Assembly: GCF_016587415.1 (NCBI RefSeq)
Contig: NZ_BNJI01000001.1
Coordinates: 5,247,501 to 5,311,500, forward strand
Reading direction: 5' to 3'
DNA: 64,000 bases
DNA from: Ktedonobacter sp. SOSP1-85
Lineage (GTDB): Bacteria; Chloroflexota; Ktedonobacteria; Ktedonobacterales; Ktedonobacteraceae
Positions 16,510 to 25,841 of the stretch are shown in pieces; the stretch's first letter is position 1, and every line of letters begins with the position of its first letter. The position numbers were made by a program, and so were the translations under genes. The notes under the pieces are model-generated. The model was given only the letters and a program-made list of their open reading frames with translations. It did not search any database and was not told the origin of the DNA.

Positions 16510-17232
16510 GGCGCCAATTTAAATTGTGTTTACAAATCCCATGTATTGTTCTTCTTGAGACCTAACATTGCATACGCTTGACGTTGGCATTGAGAGGATC
16601 AAGTCTATATGTGACACTCCACATGGTCTAAAGACCAGTGGCTTCTTCTGCCTCTCTCGCGTAGTCGATGTTCTGAGAAATGTGGCGTGGCCACGACTCG
16701 TTGAGCATCGTAGTGGACAGAGAAAAGCTAAAACAGAGCATCCATCCATGCCTACTGTTTCATGCGCGGTGCCCTGCGCGTTACCTCTCTCATGCCTTTC
16801 GGAAAGGAAAGAATAGTCCACAACTTCCGTTTTTGGCAACTTGGAGAGAAGCAACACCCGCATCTTTCGATGCTACTCTCTGAGGAATGTACCCGTCAGA
16901 GTGGAGGCTTTTCCTTGGTGCTATTTTGTCCTGGCTGCTCCACTTCCTAAAGCCGTGGAATGGATACCCGTGCCTTCGCAGCAGCAAATAGCTTGCACAT
17001 TGGTGAACATGGTAGTGTTTTTACTCGTAGCCCTTTGCTACGAAACCCGTACACTATTCAGTTTTCAAGGTACTACTGACCTCTTCTTTTTGAAAGGAGA
17101 AGAAGTGGAAATACAAGGGCTAAAGCCGAGCACGCCTAACCACGGACGAAAGAACCGTGGCTTGTGGCGGGCTAAAGCCCCATTCTGTCAAAAACACATC
17201 GAAGCAATGAGATAAAAAAGGAGAACTTTTTC
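16510..17232. other. Intergenic region without a recognisable gene
   Basis: About 720 bp with short ORFs of non-protein-like composition on both strands. Near its end, 17113-17200 holds a perfect CCACGG/CCGTGG hairpin (17140-17160) flanked by two GGGCTAAAGCC blocks. This looks like an eroded IS605-type end. The promoter of the hydrolase at 17233 should lie in the last 100 bp. Confidence 0.5.
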
Positions 17233-18084
17233 ATGAGTAGCACAAAATCGAACACTTTACGTGTGCCTGGCGCGACTCTTTCCTACGAGGTGCGTGGAAG
17301 CGGTCCTCTCCTGCTTCTTATCGCTGGTGGAGGCAATGATCGCATTGTCTTCCATGAGATTGTGGGCTATCTCACCGATCAATATACCGTTGTGACCTAT
17401 GATCGCAGGGGCCTTTCGCGCAGTCAGCTCGACAATCCAGGTGAAGAACAGCGCGTCGAGGCACACAGCGACGATGCCCATCGTTTGCTTAAAGCCTTGG
17501 GGAGCGACTATGAATCGGCATATGTATTCGGGAGTAGCGGCGGTGCCATTATTGGACTTGACCTGGTGGCCCGCCACCCCGGGCAGGTCTATACGTTGGT
17601 CGCGCATGAGCCGCCAACGCACCTATTGCCCGAGACTGACCCCATCCAGGAGATGAAAGGCATCCAGGACGTGTACCGGCATTCAGGAGTTATGGCGGCC
17701 TTACAGGCGCTCTTTCAGTTGGATGGCCTGGACGAGAGCGGCCGAGACATAGTGAGTGAGCTACCTGCCTCTATAAAGGATCAGATTGTGAAGAACACGA
17801 TCTTCTTGTTTGAGCATGAGGTAGCCATGTACGACCACTACCTACTGGATTTTGCCGCACTCGCAAGTGCTACCAGTCAGACGCGAATTGTGCTTGCTGG
17901 CGGACACGACTATCAGGAGGCCGCGACATACTTAAGCGCCGCCGCCGTGGCGGACCGGCTCGGAACGGATATGGTAGAATTCCCGGGCCGCCACGCGGGC
18001 TATGTGAGCAATCCGAGGGCTTTTGCCCACCGCTTGCGCGAAGTACTTGATGAGAGGCCAGCTCAAGTTTCCCAGGTTTTGTGA
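17233..18084 (+). CDS. Alpha/beta hydrolase
   Basis: 283 residues, with AAAGGAGAA before the ATG. The alpha/beta hydrolase fold is shown by VTYDRRGLSRSQ (about 55-66), the nucleophile elbow FGSSGGAI (Ser near 98), a cap region rich in helices, and a C-terminal GRHAGY (His near 255) with the acid probably in the preceding strand. No signal peptide is present, so it is cytoplasmic. The substrate cannot be told from sequence; relatives are epoxide-hydrolase-like or carboxylesterase-like. It converges with metE across 69 bp. Confidence 0.85.
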   Translation: MSSTKSNTLRVPGATLSYEVRGSGPLLLLIAGGGNDRIVFHEIVGYLTDQYTVVTYDRRGLSRSQLDNPGEEQRVEAHSDDAHRLLKALGSDYESAYVFGSSGGAIIGLDLVARHPGQVYTLVAHEPPTHLLPETDPIQEMKGIQDVYRHSGVMAALQALFQLDGLDESGRDIVSELPASIKDQIVKNTIFLFEHEVAMYDHYLLDFAALASATSQTRIVLAGGHDYQEAATYLSAAAVADRLGTDMVEFPGRHAGYVSNPRAFAHRLREVLDERPAQVSQVL

Positions 18085-18153
18085 ACGAAGACACTGCTTT
18101 ATCGCACAAACCTGGGCAGCACTGCAAATGTTTCTCGTCTGATCCCTAGATCA

Positions 18154-20484
18154 TTACAAGGTACCGGTTTGTAGTGGTAGTGAGGATCGCACTTGTTGAG
18201 TGGCAGAGACCATGTGCTTCAACGCTGGCTTGACTTCTTCCCACTTGCGTGTCTTGAGACCACAATCTGGATTCACCCACAACTGTTCGGATGGAAGAAT
18301 CTGGAGGACGAGACGCAGTTTCTCATCAAAATCCTGTGTTGTCGGCACATGCGGCGAGTGCACATCGTAGATGCCAAGTCCAATGCCGTTAGGATAGCGA
18401 TAGGCTCTGAGTGCCTCCAGGAGATCGAACTGAGAACGCGAGGCTTCGATGAGGACCACATCAGCATCCATGCTGGCGATCTCAGGAACGATGTCATCAA
18501 ACTTTGAGTAGCACAGATGGGTGTGGATCTGCGTTTCGTCACGTACACCGTTTGCAGCCAGGCGGAAACAGAAGATTGCCCAGGAGAGATACTCCTGCCA
18601 GTCAGCATGGCGTAGAGGAAAGCCCTCACGTAGTGCTGGCTCATCGATCTGAATCGCGCGTATGCCAGCCGCTTCCAGGTCCAGGACTTCCTCGCGAATC
18701 GCCAGGGCAATCTGCTTGCACGTTTCTGAACGGGGCTGGTCATCGCGCACAAAGGACCACTGCATGATAGTCACCGGACCGGTGAGCATCCCTCTGACCG
18801 GGCGAGCGGTGAGCGATTGGGCAAAGCGTGACCACTCAACGGTTATCTGCCCAGGGCGTGCCACGTCACCATAAATGATCGGGGGACGCACGGCACGCGA
18901 TCCATAGCTCTGGACCCATCCATGCTGTGTCAGCAGCATCCCGGTCAGATACTCACCAAAGTATTCGACCATATCACCCCGCTCTACCTCGCCATGCACC
19001 AGCATATCTAGCCCGGCCTCCTCCTGAAAGCGAATCACCTCTTCGATCCCTTGCTTGAGGAAGGCTTCATAGCTGTTCTGATCCAACTTGTGGCTCTTGT
19101 AGGCGGCACGCGCTGCGCGCACATCTGCTGTCTGCGGATAGGAGCCAAGCGTCGTGGTGGGTAAAAGCGGCAGCTTTAGTCCAGCTTGCTGACGCTCTTT
19201 GCGCATATGATATGGCCGCGAACGTTGTGCCATCTGTTCTGTAATGGCCTGGACACTTTGGGCAACCTCCACTTTGTGAATGCGTGCTGAACTGCGCCTG
19301 CTCTCCAGCGCCTGCCTATTGGCCTGGAGCGCAGCCTCAATCGTCTCTCGACCCTCATTGAGCGCGCGGGTGAGCAGACTGATCTCCTCGACCTTTTGCC
19401 TGGCGAAGGCGAGCCAGGAACGCATTTCTTCGTCAAGATGCGTCTCTTGCATCACATCAATAGGCACATGCAGCAGTGAGCAGGAGGCGCCGAGCAAGAC
19501 GCGCTCTGTGCCAAGTGCCTGCACAGCTTGCGAAGCCACAGTCAGCACACGCTCAAAATCGGTGAGCCAGATGTTGCGCCCATCGACAAGGCCGAGTGAG
19601 AGTGAGAGCGAGGACGGGGCCTGCTCAAGCGCCTGCTCAAGCTGTTCTGGAGCACGAACCAGGTCAAGGTGCAGCGCATCTATGGGCAACTGTAACGCCA
19701 GCGGCAGATTCTCGCCCAGATCGCCAAAGTAGGTGGCGAGTAAGATGCGCAGTGATGGGGCCTGGGCCGCTCTCTGCGCAGCCAGGCGCGTATAGGCAGA
19801 TTGGTAGGCTGCCCGCGTTGCCTCATCTAGATCGAGAACCAGGCATGGCTCATCGATCTGTACCCACTCAGCCCCCGCCTGCGCCAGGGCTTGCAGAGTC
19901 TCCTCATAGACAGGCAGGAGGGCATTCAACAGTGCAAGCTGGTTCATCCCGCTCTGTGTTGTCTTGCCGAGCAGCAAGAAGGAGAGCGGGCCGAGCAGCA
20001 CTGGACATGTCTGGATGCCCAACGCCTTCGCCTCCAAAAACTCCTCGACAGGCTTGCGTGAGGCAAGGTGAAACGCTTGCCCTGGCTCAAACTCAGGAAC
20101 GATATAGTGATAATTGGTGTCGAACCACTTGGTCATCTCCATGGCAGGAACCGCATTGGCCTGGTCCTTTTCCATGCCACGCGCCATAGCGAAATAGGTA
20201 TGCAGATCAACCAGGCCTCCATTCCATTGATAGCGTCTGGGAACGGCTCCAACCAGGGCGATTGTATCAAGTACATGGTCGTAGAGGGAAAAATCGTTCG
20301 ACGGGATGTGAGTCAGTCCGGCCTGGCGTTGCAACTGCCAGCGCTGCTTGCGTAGTGCACTTGCCTGTTCAAGCAGTTCTGTTTCAGTGATACGACCAGA
20401 CCAGAACTGTTCAAGCGCCTTTTTCAGTTCGCGCCTGGCGCCAAGACGCGGATAGCCAGGAATCATTGCTTGGATCATTTTCAA
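18154..20484 (-). CDS. metE: Cobalamin-independent methionine synthase
   Basis: The 776-residue length is normal for MetE, which transfers a methyl group from 5-methyltetrahydropteroyltri-L-glutamate to homocysteine as the last step of methionine synthesis. Diagnostic blocks of the C-terminal catalytic barrel are present: VHGEVERGDMVEYFGE, MLTGPVTIMQWSFVRDD, IQIDEPALREG, HTHLCYSKFDD (zinc His and Cys), VVLIEASRS, GIYDVHSP and WVNPDCGLKTR (zinc Cys). The N-terminal barrel with the Met_synt_1 fold covers about 1-330. It is transcribed divergently from a TetR regulator, with a palindrome 36 bp before its ATG. No S-box or cobalamin riboswitch was seen in the 126-bp gap. Confidence 0.97.
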   Translation of the reverse strand: MKMIQAMIPGYPRLGARRELKKALEQFWSGRITETELLEQASALRKQRWQLQRQAGLTHIPSNDFSLYDHVLDTIALVGAVPRRYQWNGGLVDLHTYFAMARGMEKDQANAVPAMEMTKWFDTNYHYIVPEFEPGQAFHLASRKPVEEFLEAKALGIQTCPVLLGPLSFLLLGKTTQSGMNQLALLNALLPVYEETLQALAQAGAEWVQIDEPCLVLDLDEATRAAYQSAYTRLAAQRAAQAPSLRILLATYFGDLGENLPLALQLPIDALHLDLVRAPEQLEQALEQAPSSLSLSLGLVDGRNIWLTDFERVLTVASQAVQALGTERVLLGASCSLLHVPIDVMQETHLDEEMRSWLAFARQKVEEISLLTRALNEGRETIEAALQANRQALESRRSSARIHKVEVAQSVQAITEQMAQRSRPYHMRKERQQAGLKLPLLPTTTLGSYPQTADVRAARAAYKSHKLDQNSYEAFLKQGIEEVIRFQEEAGLDMLVHGEVERGDMVEYFGEYLTGMLLTQHGWVQSYGSRAVRPPIIYGDVARPGQITVEWSRFAQSLTARPVRGMLTGPVTIMQWSFVRDDQPRSETCKQIALAIREEVLDLEAAGIRAIQIDEPALREGFPLRHADWQEYLSWAIFCFRLAANGVRDETQIHTHLCYSKFDDIVPEIASMDADVVLIEASRSQFDLLEALRAYRYPNGIGLGIYDVHSPHVPTTQDFDEKLRLVLQILPSEQLWVNPDCGLKTRKWEEVKPALKHMVSATQQVRSSLPLQTGTL

Positions 20485-20519
20485 CTCTCCTTCACACTGT
20501 CAAATAACAATCATCACTC

Positions 20520-20557
20520 CCGTGTTTGTAAATCGAATGTTCGTTTTATAAACACGG
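20520..20557. promoter_or_regulatory. Palindromic operator candidate between metE and tetR
   Basis: The arms CCGTGTTTgTAAA and TTTAtAAACACGG are separated by about a dozen bases, centred between two divergent genes. The size and position suit a TetR-family dimer or dimer pair, so the regulator at 20611 may control itself and metE. Confidence 0.5.
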
Positions 20558-20610
20558 CCAGTTCTATGATATCATAGGTGAGGCAATAAGAGCAAAGGAG
20601 GACTCACCCC

Positions 20611-21216
20611 ATGCCAGCAAAACCCGGCATCCATGAGGCTGCTCGCCGCACGCAAATTTTGCGCGCCGCACGCAGTTGTATTGTGGAACTCGGCTATGAG
20701 CGCGTGACGATGCGTGACGTGGCGGAAACGGCCGGAGTCAGTACCGGAACCATCGTCCATTATTTTGGTGATAAAGACACCATGCTTGAGGCCGCGCTTC
20801 TTGAGAAAGTGCAGGATACCGGCATTGCCTTTCGGGCGGCGCTCACTGGCGCCCAGAGTGCCTGGGAACGCCTGGAGCGCTTGGTAACGGCCAGCCTGCC
20901 CGAAAGCGAGGAGGTCCGCGACGAATGGCGTTTGTGGCTGATCTTCTGGGGAGAAGTCACACGCAATGCACGGTTGCGCGCAGTCAGTGAGAAACAACAT
21001 CGCCGCTGGACGCGTTTTCTGGCGCGCATCATCGCCGAAGGGAGCGCTTCCGGCGAATTCGCAGCAGTTGATGCAGCTATCGTCGCCACGCAACTGGCGG
21101 CGTTGATTGATGGATTAGCTATTCAAGCCACGCTCCAGAATCCCACACTTAGCCCTGCACAGATGCGCCAGGTCTGCCTGAGTGCGCTCCAACGACTCGT
21201 GTATGCGAACCAATGA
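20611..21216 (+). CDS. TetR/AcrR-family (BetI-like) regulator
   Basis: 201 residues, with AAAGGAGG upstream of the ATG. The N-terminal HTH is clear: AARSCIVELGYERVTMRDVAE, then TAGVSTGTIVHYFGDKDTML (about 28-62). The C-terminal part (DEWRLWLIFWGEVTRNARLR ... AALIDGLAIQATL) follows the BetI-type ligand-binding layout. It is divergent from metE across a palindrome and upstream of the AlkZ-like gene by 44 bp, so it may also lead that gene. The ligand is unknown. Confidence 0.88.
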   Translation: MPAKPGIHEAARRTQILRAARSCIVELGYERVTMRDVAETAGVSTGTIVHYFGDKDTMLEAALLEKVQDTGIAFRAALTGAQSAWERLERLVTASLPESEEVRDEWRLWLIFWGEVTRNARLRAVSEKQHRRWTRFLARIIAEGSASGEFAAVDAAIVATQLAALIDGLAIQATLQNPTLSPAQMRQVCLSALQRLVYANQ

Positions 21217-21260
21217 GTGAAAACCATGAATACTTGTAGACCATGAGGGAGAAGATAAGC

Positions 21261-22361
21261 ATGGACATTGCGCAGCAACGATTGCTGAGCCAGCGGATTA
21301 ATGGTGAGCGCTGCCAGACGCCGGAAGAGGTGGTGCGTTGGCTGGGCGCGATGCAGGCGCAGGAGTATCAGGAGGCCTTGTGGGCGATTGGTCTGCGCAC
21401 GCGCTCCGCGACACTGGCAATGGTCGAACAAGCGATAGCCGAGGGGAAGATCGTACGCACCTGGCCTATGCGTGGCACGCTGCACTTTGTCCCGGCGCAA
21501 GATGCGAAATGGATGCTGGAACTGACGGCCACGCGCATGATCGCGAAGGATAAGCGCAGACAGGAGCAGCTTGAACTTGACGAGACCATCATCGAGCGTG
21601 CCGCGCAACTCCTTCACGACGCACTGCACGGTGGCAAGCGTCTCTCTCGCCCCGGTGTCATGACGCTATGGGAAGATGCGGGTATCAGCACCAGGGGCCA
21701 GCGTGGCTATCACCTGTTGTGGTACCTGGCCCAAACGGGGCTGATCTGCCTGGGACCATACGAGGGCAAGCAACAGACCTTTGTGCTGCTCGATGAATGG
21801 GTGCCACAACCACGTAAATTCTCGCGCGAGGAGGCCCTGAACGAGCTTGTGAAGCGCTATGTGGCGAGTCATGGGCCGGTTACTGTTCACGACTTCGCCT
21901 GGTGGACAGGTTTGACCATCAGCGAGGCCAGGACCGGATTTCACGCCGTCCGAAGCGAGCTGTGTGTCGAGAAGCACAATGGGCAGGAGTACTGGTTCTC
22001 CGGTGACGTGCTCAACGGCGAGGCACATCCATCCTCTGACTTCTACTTGCTACCCGGCTTCGATGAATACCTGCTTGGATACAAGGACCGTAGTGCCGTG
22101 CTCGCTGCCGAGCATGTCCAGAAAGTCGTGCCGGGCAACAACGGTGTCTTCATGCCCATGCTTGTCGTCGCGGGCCAGATTGCTGGCACCTGGAAGCGCA
22201 CGCTGAAGAAGAATGAGCTTGACATCCTCCTCAAACCCTTCGACCAATCCTTCGACCTGGAGACAGAGGCGCGCGAAGCGGTCAGTTCCTATTACGACTT
22301 TCGTGGCCTGCCGAGAAATTTACGGTATCCTGCTACCTTTCTCATACTCGAACGTGTGTAA
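21261..22361 (+). CDS. AlkZ/YcaQ-like winged-helix DNA glycosylase
   Basis: I start at the ATG at 21261 (MDIAQQRLLSQRI) behind GGGAGAA; the ORF also has an ATG at 21243 without an RBS. The 366-residue protein matches the HTH_42 family: tandem winged helices, with MQAQEYQEALWAIGLR near residue 35-50, whose Q-x-Q is at the place of the catalytic QxD/QxQ of AlkZ-type glycosylases, and RTWPMRGTLHFV, YLLPGFDEYLLGYKDR and NNGVFMPMLVVAGQIAGTWKR later. Family members excise bulky or crosslinked bases; in Streptomyces AlkZ this gives resistance to a self-made DNA crosslinker. No toxin gene cluster is seen nearby, so a general repair role is equally likely. Confidence 0.85.
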   Translation: MDIAQQRLLSQRINGERCQTPEEVVRWLGAMQAQEYQEALWAIGLRTRSATLAMVEQAIAEGKIVRTWPMRGTLHFVPAQDAKWMLELTATRMIAKDKRRQEQLELDETIIERAAQLLHDALHGGKRLSRPGVMTLWEDAGISTRGQRGYHLLWYLAQTGLICLGPYEGKQQTFVLLDEWVPQPRKFSREEALNELVKRYVASHGPVTVHDFAWWTGLTISEARTGFHAVRSELCVEKHNGQEYWFSGDVLNGEAHPSSDFYLLPGFDEYLLGYKDRSAVLAAEHVQKVVPGNNGVFMPMLVVAGQIAGTWKRTLKKNELDILLKPFDQSFDLETEAREAVSSYYDFRGLPRNLRYPATFLILERV

Positions 22362-22487
22362 ACATCCCCGAGCGGTCAGTTGTTCCTGTTTCTCAGCCAG
22401 TTGCCATCGCACGAGAACCTTTGGATCAGCCCTCTCGTTTCGGTCTCACACCAGCTCCACAGGCATTTAACGTCACGGTCGTAGCCA

Positions 22488-23804
22488 CTACCCAGGACGG
22501 CCAACGTGAGGCTCTGCTCGTTGGCGAAGCATTTCCATGGCGAACCAGGCCAGGTTCAAAGCGGCGTTCAAATCCCGGTCGATCACCAGTCCACAGATCT
22601 GGCACTCATAGGTGCGGTGTTTGAGCGGCATGCGTTTCTTGACATGCCCACAACACGAACAGCGTTTGGTCGAAGGAAACCAGCGAGAGGCGATGAAGAG
22701 ATTTCCCCCTGCGTTGGCGGCCTTGGTCTTCAAGAATTGCAACAGTTGCCCCATCGCTGCATCGGCGACGGCTCTGGCGAGCTTCCGATTGGCCATCATT
22801 CCCAGGATGTTGAGGTCTTCGATGCCAATGACCCCACAGGTGCGCGCCAACTCGGTCGTGAACTTGTGCTGCACATCTCGGCGAAGAGTGGCAATTTGCT
22901 GATGCTTGCGCGCTACCTTGAGCCGTTGTTTCTCATAATTCTTGCTGAACACGGTTCGCTTGGTTTCCGGGTCTTTCGTCTTCTGTTTTTTACTGAGTTG
23001 GCGTTGCAGCTTGCCGAGTTTCTTGAGATGGAGCGCTAATGGCCTTTGGTTCTCAAGCCTGCGTCCATCGCTCACCACAGCAGCTTGCTTTAAGCCCACA
23101 TCTACCCCCACCACTGGTTCGGGAGTTTTGGGGCGCTCCCGTGTGATTTCTACCTGGATGGAGACGTACCAGTGCCCCGCTTCACAGCAGACCGTCGCCC
23201 CCAGGATCTTGACTCGTTCGCACACGACGTGCTTGCGCTTGTTTCGCTTCTTCGCGGGAGTGGTGGCTTTCCCTTTTTCGACGAAGCGCAGTTTTTCGGC
23301 GACGTTCACCGTCCCCAGTCTGCGTAAGAGCTTGCCTCGGTCCTTCTTCGTTTGGCGTTGATCGAGGATGAAGCGACCCAAGCCAGGAATGGAGATCCAA
23401 TGGGTCCCCAAGACGAATTTATCGTTGGAGAGATAGAACGACTCGTGCGACTTCCCCTTTTTCTTGTACTGGGGGTAGTTCGATCTACCCGCGAAGAAGT
23501 TGTCGTAGGCGTTTTTGAGGTCATCGAACGCACCTTCCACCACACACTTCGTCACGTGATAGGTCCACGGATACTCCTGCTCCCGGATCTGGTTGAATTG
23601 CTTCTTGAGTGCGAGGGCATGTGGCGGTTTGAGCACGCGCTGCTCTTCGGGAACGGTTTCCTGCTCAGCTTTATACGCCTGATACTGCTTTTCCCACTGC
23701 TCCCGCCCCCAGTTGTAGATAAATCGCCTCGTGCCACAGGCTCGCTTGAGATACTCCACCTGTTCAGGCGTGGGATTCATCCGGATCTTGTGCGCGGTTT
23801 TCAT
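22488..23804 (-). CDS. tnpB: TnpB of IS607-type element
   Basis: 438 residues with the N-terminal KIRMNPTPEQVEYLKRACGTRRFIYNW-type block (broken here as KIRMNPTPEQ and RFIYNW), RuvC-I VVGVDVGLK (D235), RuvC-II IGIEDLN (E329), a complete zinc finger (C382-x2-C385, C401-x2-C404) and RuvC-III IDRDLNAALN (D409/D411). All catalytic acids are present. A Lys-rich insert lies around 176-192. The start overlaps the tnpA end, suggesting coupled translation. The omega RNA is expected at its 3' side, below 22488. It differs clearly from the TnpB at 7076, so the two elements came separately. Confidence 0.93.
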   Translation of the reverse strand: MKTAHKIRMNPTPEQVEYLKRACGTRRFIYNWGREQWEKQYQAYKAEQETVPEEQRVLKPPHALALKKQFNQIREQEYPWTYHVTKCVVEGAFDDLKNAYDNFFAGRSNYPQYKKKGKSHESFYLSNDKFVLGTHWISIPGLGRFILDQRQTKKDRGKLLRRLGTVNVAEKLRFVEKGKATTPAKKRNKRKHVVCERVKILGATVCCEAGHWYVSIQVEITRERPKTPEPVVGVDVGLKQAAVVSDGRRLENQRPLALHLKKLGKLQRQLSKKQKTKDPETKRTVFSKNYEKQRLKVARKHQQIATLRRDVQHKFTTELARTCGVIGIEDLNILGMMANRKLARAVADAAMGQLLQFLKTKAANAGGNLFIASRWFPSTKRCSCCGHVKKRMPLKHRTYECQICGLVIDRDLNAALNLAWFAMEMLRQRAEPHVGRPG

Positions 23805-24393
23805 CCTTCAGCGCCTTTTCTAACGCTTTGCGGTAATTCCGCAGGCCATACAATCTCGATGAAAAGCAGTGGAGAATGCTCATCAAATCCTGGACAAGCT
23901 CTTGTTCTGGAGAGAGCGTCTCCGTGTTCATCACGACCAATTCCGTGTGGTGGGTCTCGCACAGGTGCTTGATCAGAGCAAAGCCAAAGCGCGCCAGCCG
24001 ATCCTGGTGAGCAATGAGCACACGCTCCACTTCTCCTGCCACAATGGCATCCACCAGAGCCAGAAACCGTTTGCGCTCAAAATTGAGACCCCCGCCGATC
24101 TCCATAATCCAGTCGTCTACCACAAGCTGCTTGGAGACCGCGTAGCTCGAGAGCGCTGCCCGTTGGTTCTGCAAGTCCGGTCGTTGAGCAGGACTGGACA
24201 CCCGGCAATAGGCTATCGTTCGGCGAGCGGCTGGCCGCTGAGGAAGGTTGAGCGCCGTAGCCAGATCGGCCTCATTATAGTAGCGACGCCCAGAAAGCGT
24301 TCGTTTGGCTTTGAGCCTGCCTTCCCGGTCCCAGCGCTGCAACGTTTTCACGCTGACACCCACCTGCTTGGCAAACTGTGCGACTGAGTACAT
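23764..24393 (-). CDS. tnpA: IS607-family TnpA: MerR-HTH serine recombinase
   Basis: 209 residues. Residues 1-50 form a MerR-like HTH (YSVAQFAKQVGVSVKTLQRW, DREGRLKAKRT) and residues 57-200 a resolvase catalytic domain with the serine in AYCRVSS (about 66), QRPDLQNQ, the Arg region in AHQDRLARFGF, and a helix with DLMSILHCFSSRLYGLRNYRK. The layout is the one found in IS607 recombinases, which move circular intermediates with little target specificity. It looks intact. Confidence 0.93.
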   Translation of the reverse strand: MYSVAQFAKQVGVSVKTLQRWDREGRLKAKRTLSGRRYYNEADLATALNLPQRPAARRTIAYCRVSSPAQRPDLQNQRAALSSYAVSKQLVVDDWIMEIGGGLNFERKRFLALVDAIVAGEVERVLIAHQDRLARFGFALIKHLCETHHTELVVMNTETLSPEQELVQDLMSILHCFSSRLYGLRNYRKALEKALKDENRAQDPDESHA

Positions 24394-24599
24394 GTAATAA
24401 TTTTAGTTCACTTCCGCACACTTTGTCAATACCTAGTAGAGATCTCCCTTTCCTCAATAAAGGTGACCTATTTGTATCCTGTGAAATCTCTCTTGTCTCC
24501 AAGGCGTATCATAAAAATGAAATAGCCTATCCCCGCTGTATAATCTTCCCCCCCTCGTAGCAACGAAACAAGGGATTGGTAAATGATCAGGAGTGCCTT

Positions 24600-25841
24600 A
24601 TGATGCCAAGGAGAAAAATAAGCCAGTACCTTGATCGCCAGAGAGCGGTGCATCATGAGGCTACCATATACCTTCCAAGGTGGCGTCTACCCGTTTTTGG
24701 GTATCTTATCGGGCTTTTCCTCACGGGTATAGCAGTGCTCTTAGCTCTTCTTATTCCAAGCGTACGTGTTATGTGGGTACCCTTGTGCCTTGCATCTGTT
24801 ATCGTTGGCTTTGTGTGGGGGGTAAGTCCTGCTCTGGTAACGACTCTGGTTGGGTTGCTTGCTTTTTTCCTCATTGTCTTTCCCCATTACGATATAGTGA
24901 GTCTGAATTTTGGAACTGCCATAGCAACACTTGGCCCTTTCGTATTTGCCCAATGCATAATCGCTGTTCTCGCGGGCCAGAATATGGTGAAATACTGGCG
25001 TATACGTGTGGCCGAACAAAAGGTGCATGCCTATGCCCAGGAACTGGCAGCAACGAACCATAAACTTGAACAAATCAATCAAGAGCTTGAGCGGGCCAAC
25101 CATCTCAAGGATTATTTTATGATACGCGCAGCTCACGAGTTACGAACCCCTCTTACCACCATACTAGGAGAAGTGCAGCTCGCTCTACGACGTCTGGATA
25201 AAGCGAAAAGCACAGAGAAAGAAGCACTTTTGTATAGAAGGCATTTTGACAAAATTGAGGCAAGGACACGCGTGTTACAGGCATTGGTTGAAGATCTGAT
25301 TGAGTTCAGTAGTTTACATACCGGGGAGAAGCTCTTGCAGTTTGGCCCCTGCGATTTCAGCAAGATTTGTGATGAGGTCGTCGAGGATCAACGTACGTAT
25401 TCAGGTCGCCAGATTGAGCTACAACTTCCTCTCGATCCTATAATCATGCAAGCTGATGGCAAACGACTTACCCAGGTTGCGATTAACCTGGTGAGCAATG
25501 CTCTTCACTACTCATTAGAAGACACGGTGATCTCTATTGGCGCACACGTGGAGGATGCCTCTGTGCTTTTCCAGATACATAATGAGGGGCCTGCTCTTTC
25601 TCTCGAGCAGCAGTCACACCTTTTTGACCCATTTTATCGTACTCCTTACGCCGAGGCTCTTTTCAGAGAAGGTTGGGGCCTGGGGCTCACTGTGAGTAAA
25701 GAAATTGTCGAGCGCCACGGCGGGCAAATCTGGGTGAAATCCATTGAGGGAGAAGGCACTACCTTTTTTGTACAAATCCCTCTTGAGATAGAGCAGAATG
25801 TTCAGGCTTTTTCCCATCAACCAGCCAGGAAAATGGCTTGA
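24600..25841 (+). CDS. Membrane sensor histidine kinase with KdpD-like four-helix domain
   Basis: The ATG at 24600 has AGGAG six bases before it, so I prefer it to the upstream TTG. About 413 residues: four transmembrane helices between about 30 and 135 in the DUF4118 (KdpD-like) style (GVSPALVTTLVGLLAFFLIVFPHYDIV split by the loop), a coiled coil (140-180), HisKA with RAAHELRTPL, and HATPase with N box NLVSNALHYS and a glycine-rich GWGLGLTVS; the G1 box is atypical (HNEGPALS). No response regulator gene is adjacent, so this is an orphan kinase. It follows the IS607 element by about 200 bp. Confidence 0.9.
   Translation: MMPRRKISQYLDRQRAVHHEATIYLPRWRLPVFGYLIGLFLTGIAVLLALLIPSVRVMWVPLCLASVIVGFVWGVSPALVTTLVGLLAFFLIVFPHYDIVSLNFGTAIATLGPFVFAQCIIAVLAGQNMVKYWRIRVAEQKVHAYAQELAATNHKLEQINQELERANHLKDYFMIRAAHELRTPLTTILGEVQLALRRLDKAKSTEKEALLYRRHFDKIEARTRVLQALVEDLIEFSSLHTGEKLLQFGPCDFSKICDEVVEDQRTYSGRQIELQLPLDPIIMQADGKRLTQVAINLVSNALHYSLEDTVISIGAHVEDASVLFQIHNEGPALSLEQQSHLFDPFYRTPYAEALFREGWGLGLTVSKEIVERHGGQIWVKSIEGEGTTFFVQIPLEIEQNVQAFSHQPARKMA

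Larger units (their letters stand above)
22488..24393 (-). mobile_element. IS607-type element (tnpA serine recombinase plus tnpB)
   Basis: Two genes in the order tnpA-tnpB on the minus strand, overlapping by 41 bp, the typical IS607 layout. The gene limits are given; the real ends lie somewhat outside and could not be defined because IS607 elements have no terminal inverted repeats and make no or minimal target duplication. Confidence 0.85.

Noticed and set aside
15077..17232. CRISPR array in the structured non-coding region
   Set aside because: The repeats are inverted and form hairpins; no regularly spaced direct repeats with unique spacers are present, and there are no cas genes in the window.
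20485..20610. S-box or cobalamin riboswitch upstream of metE
   Set aside because: The gap is too short and dominated by a palindrome; no conserved riboswitch cores were recognised.
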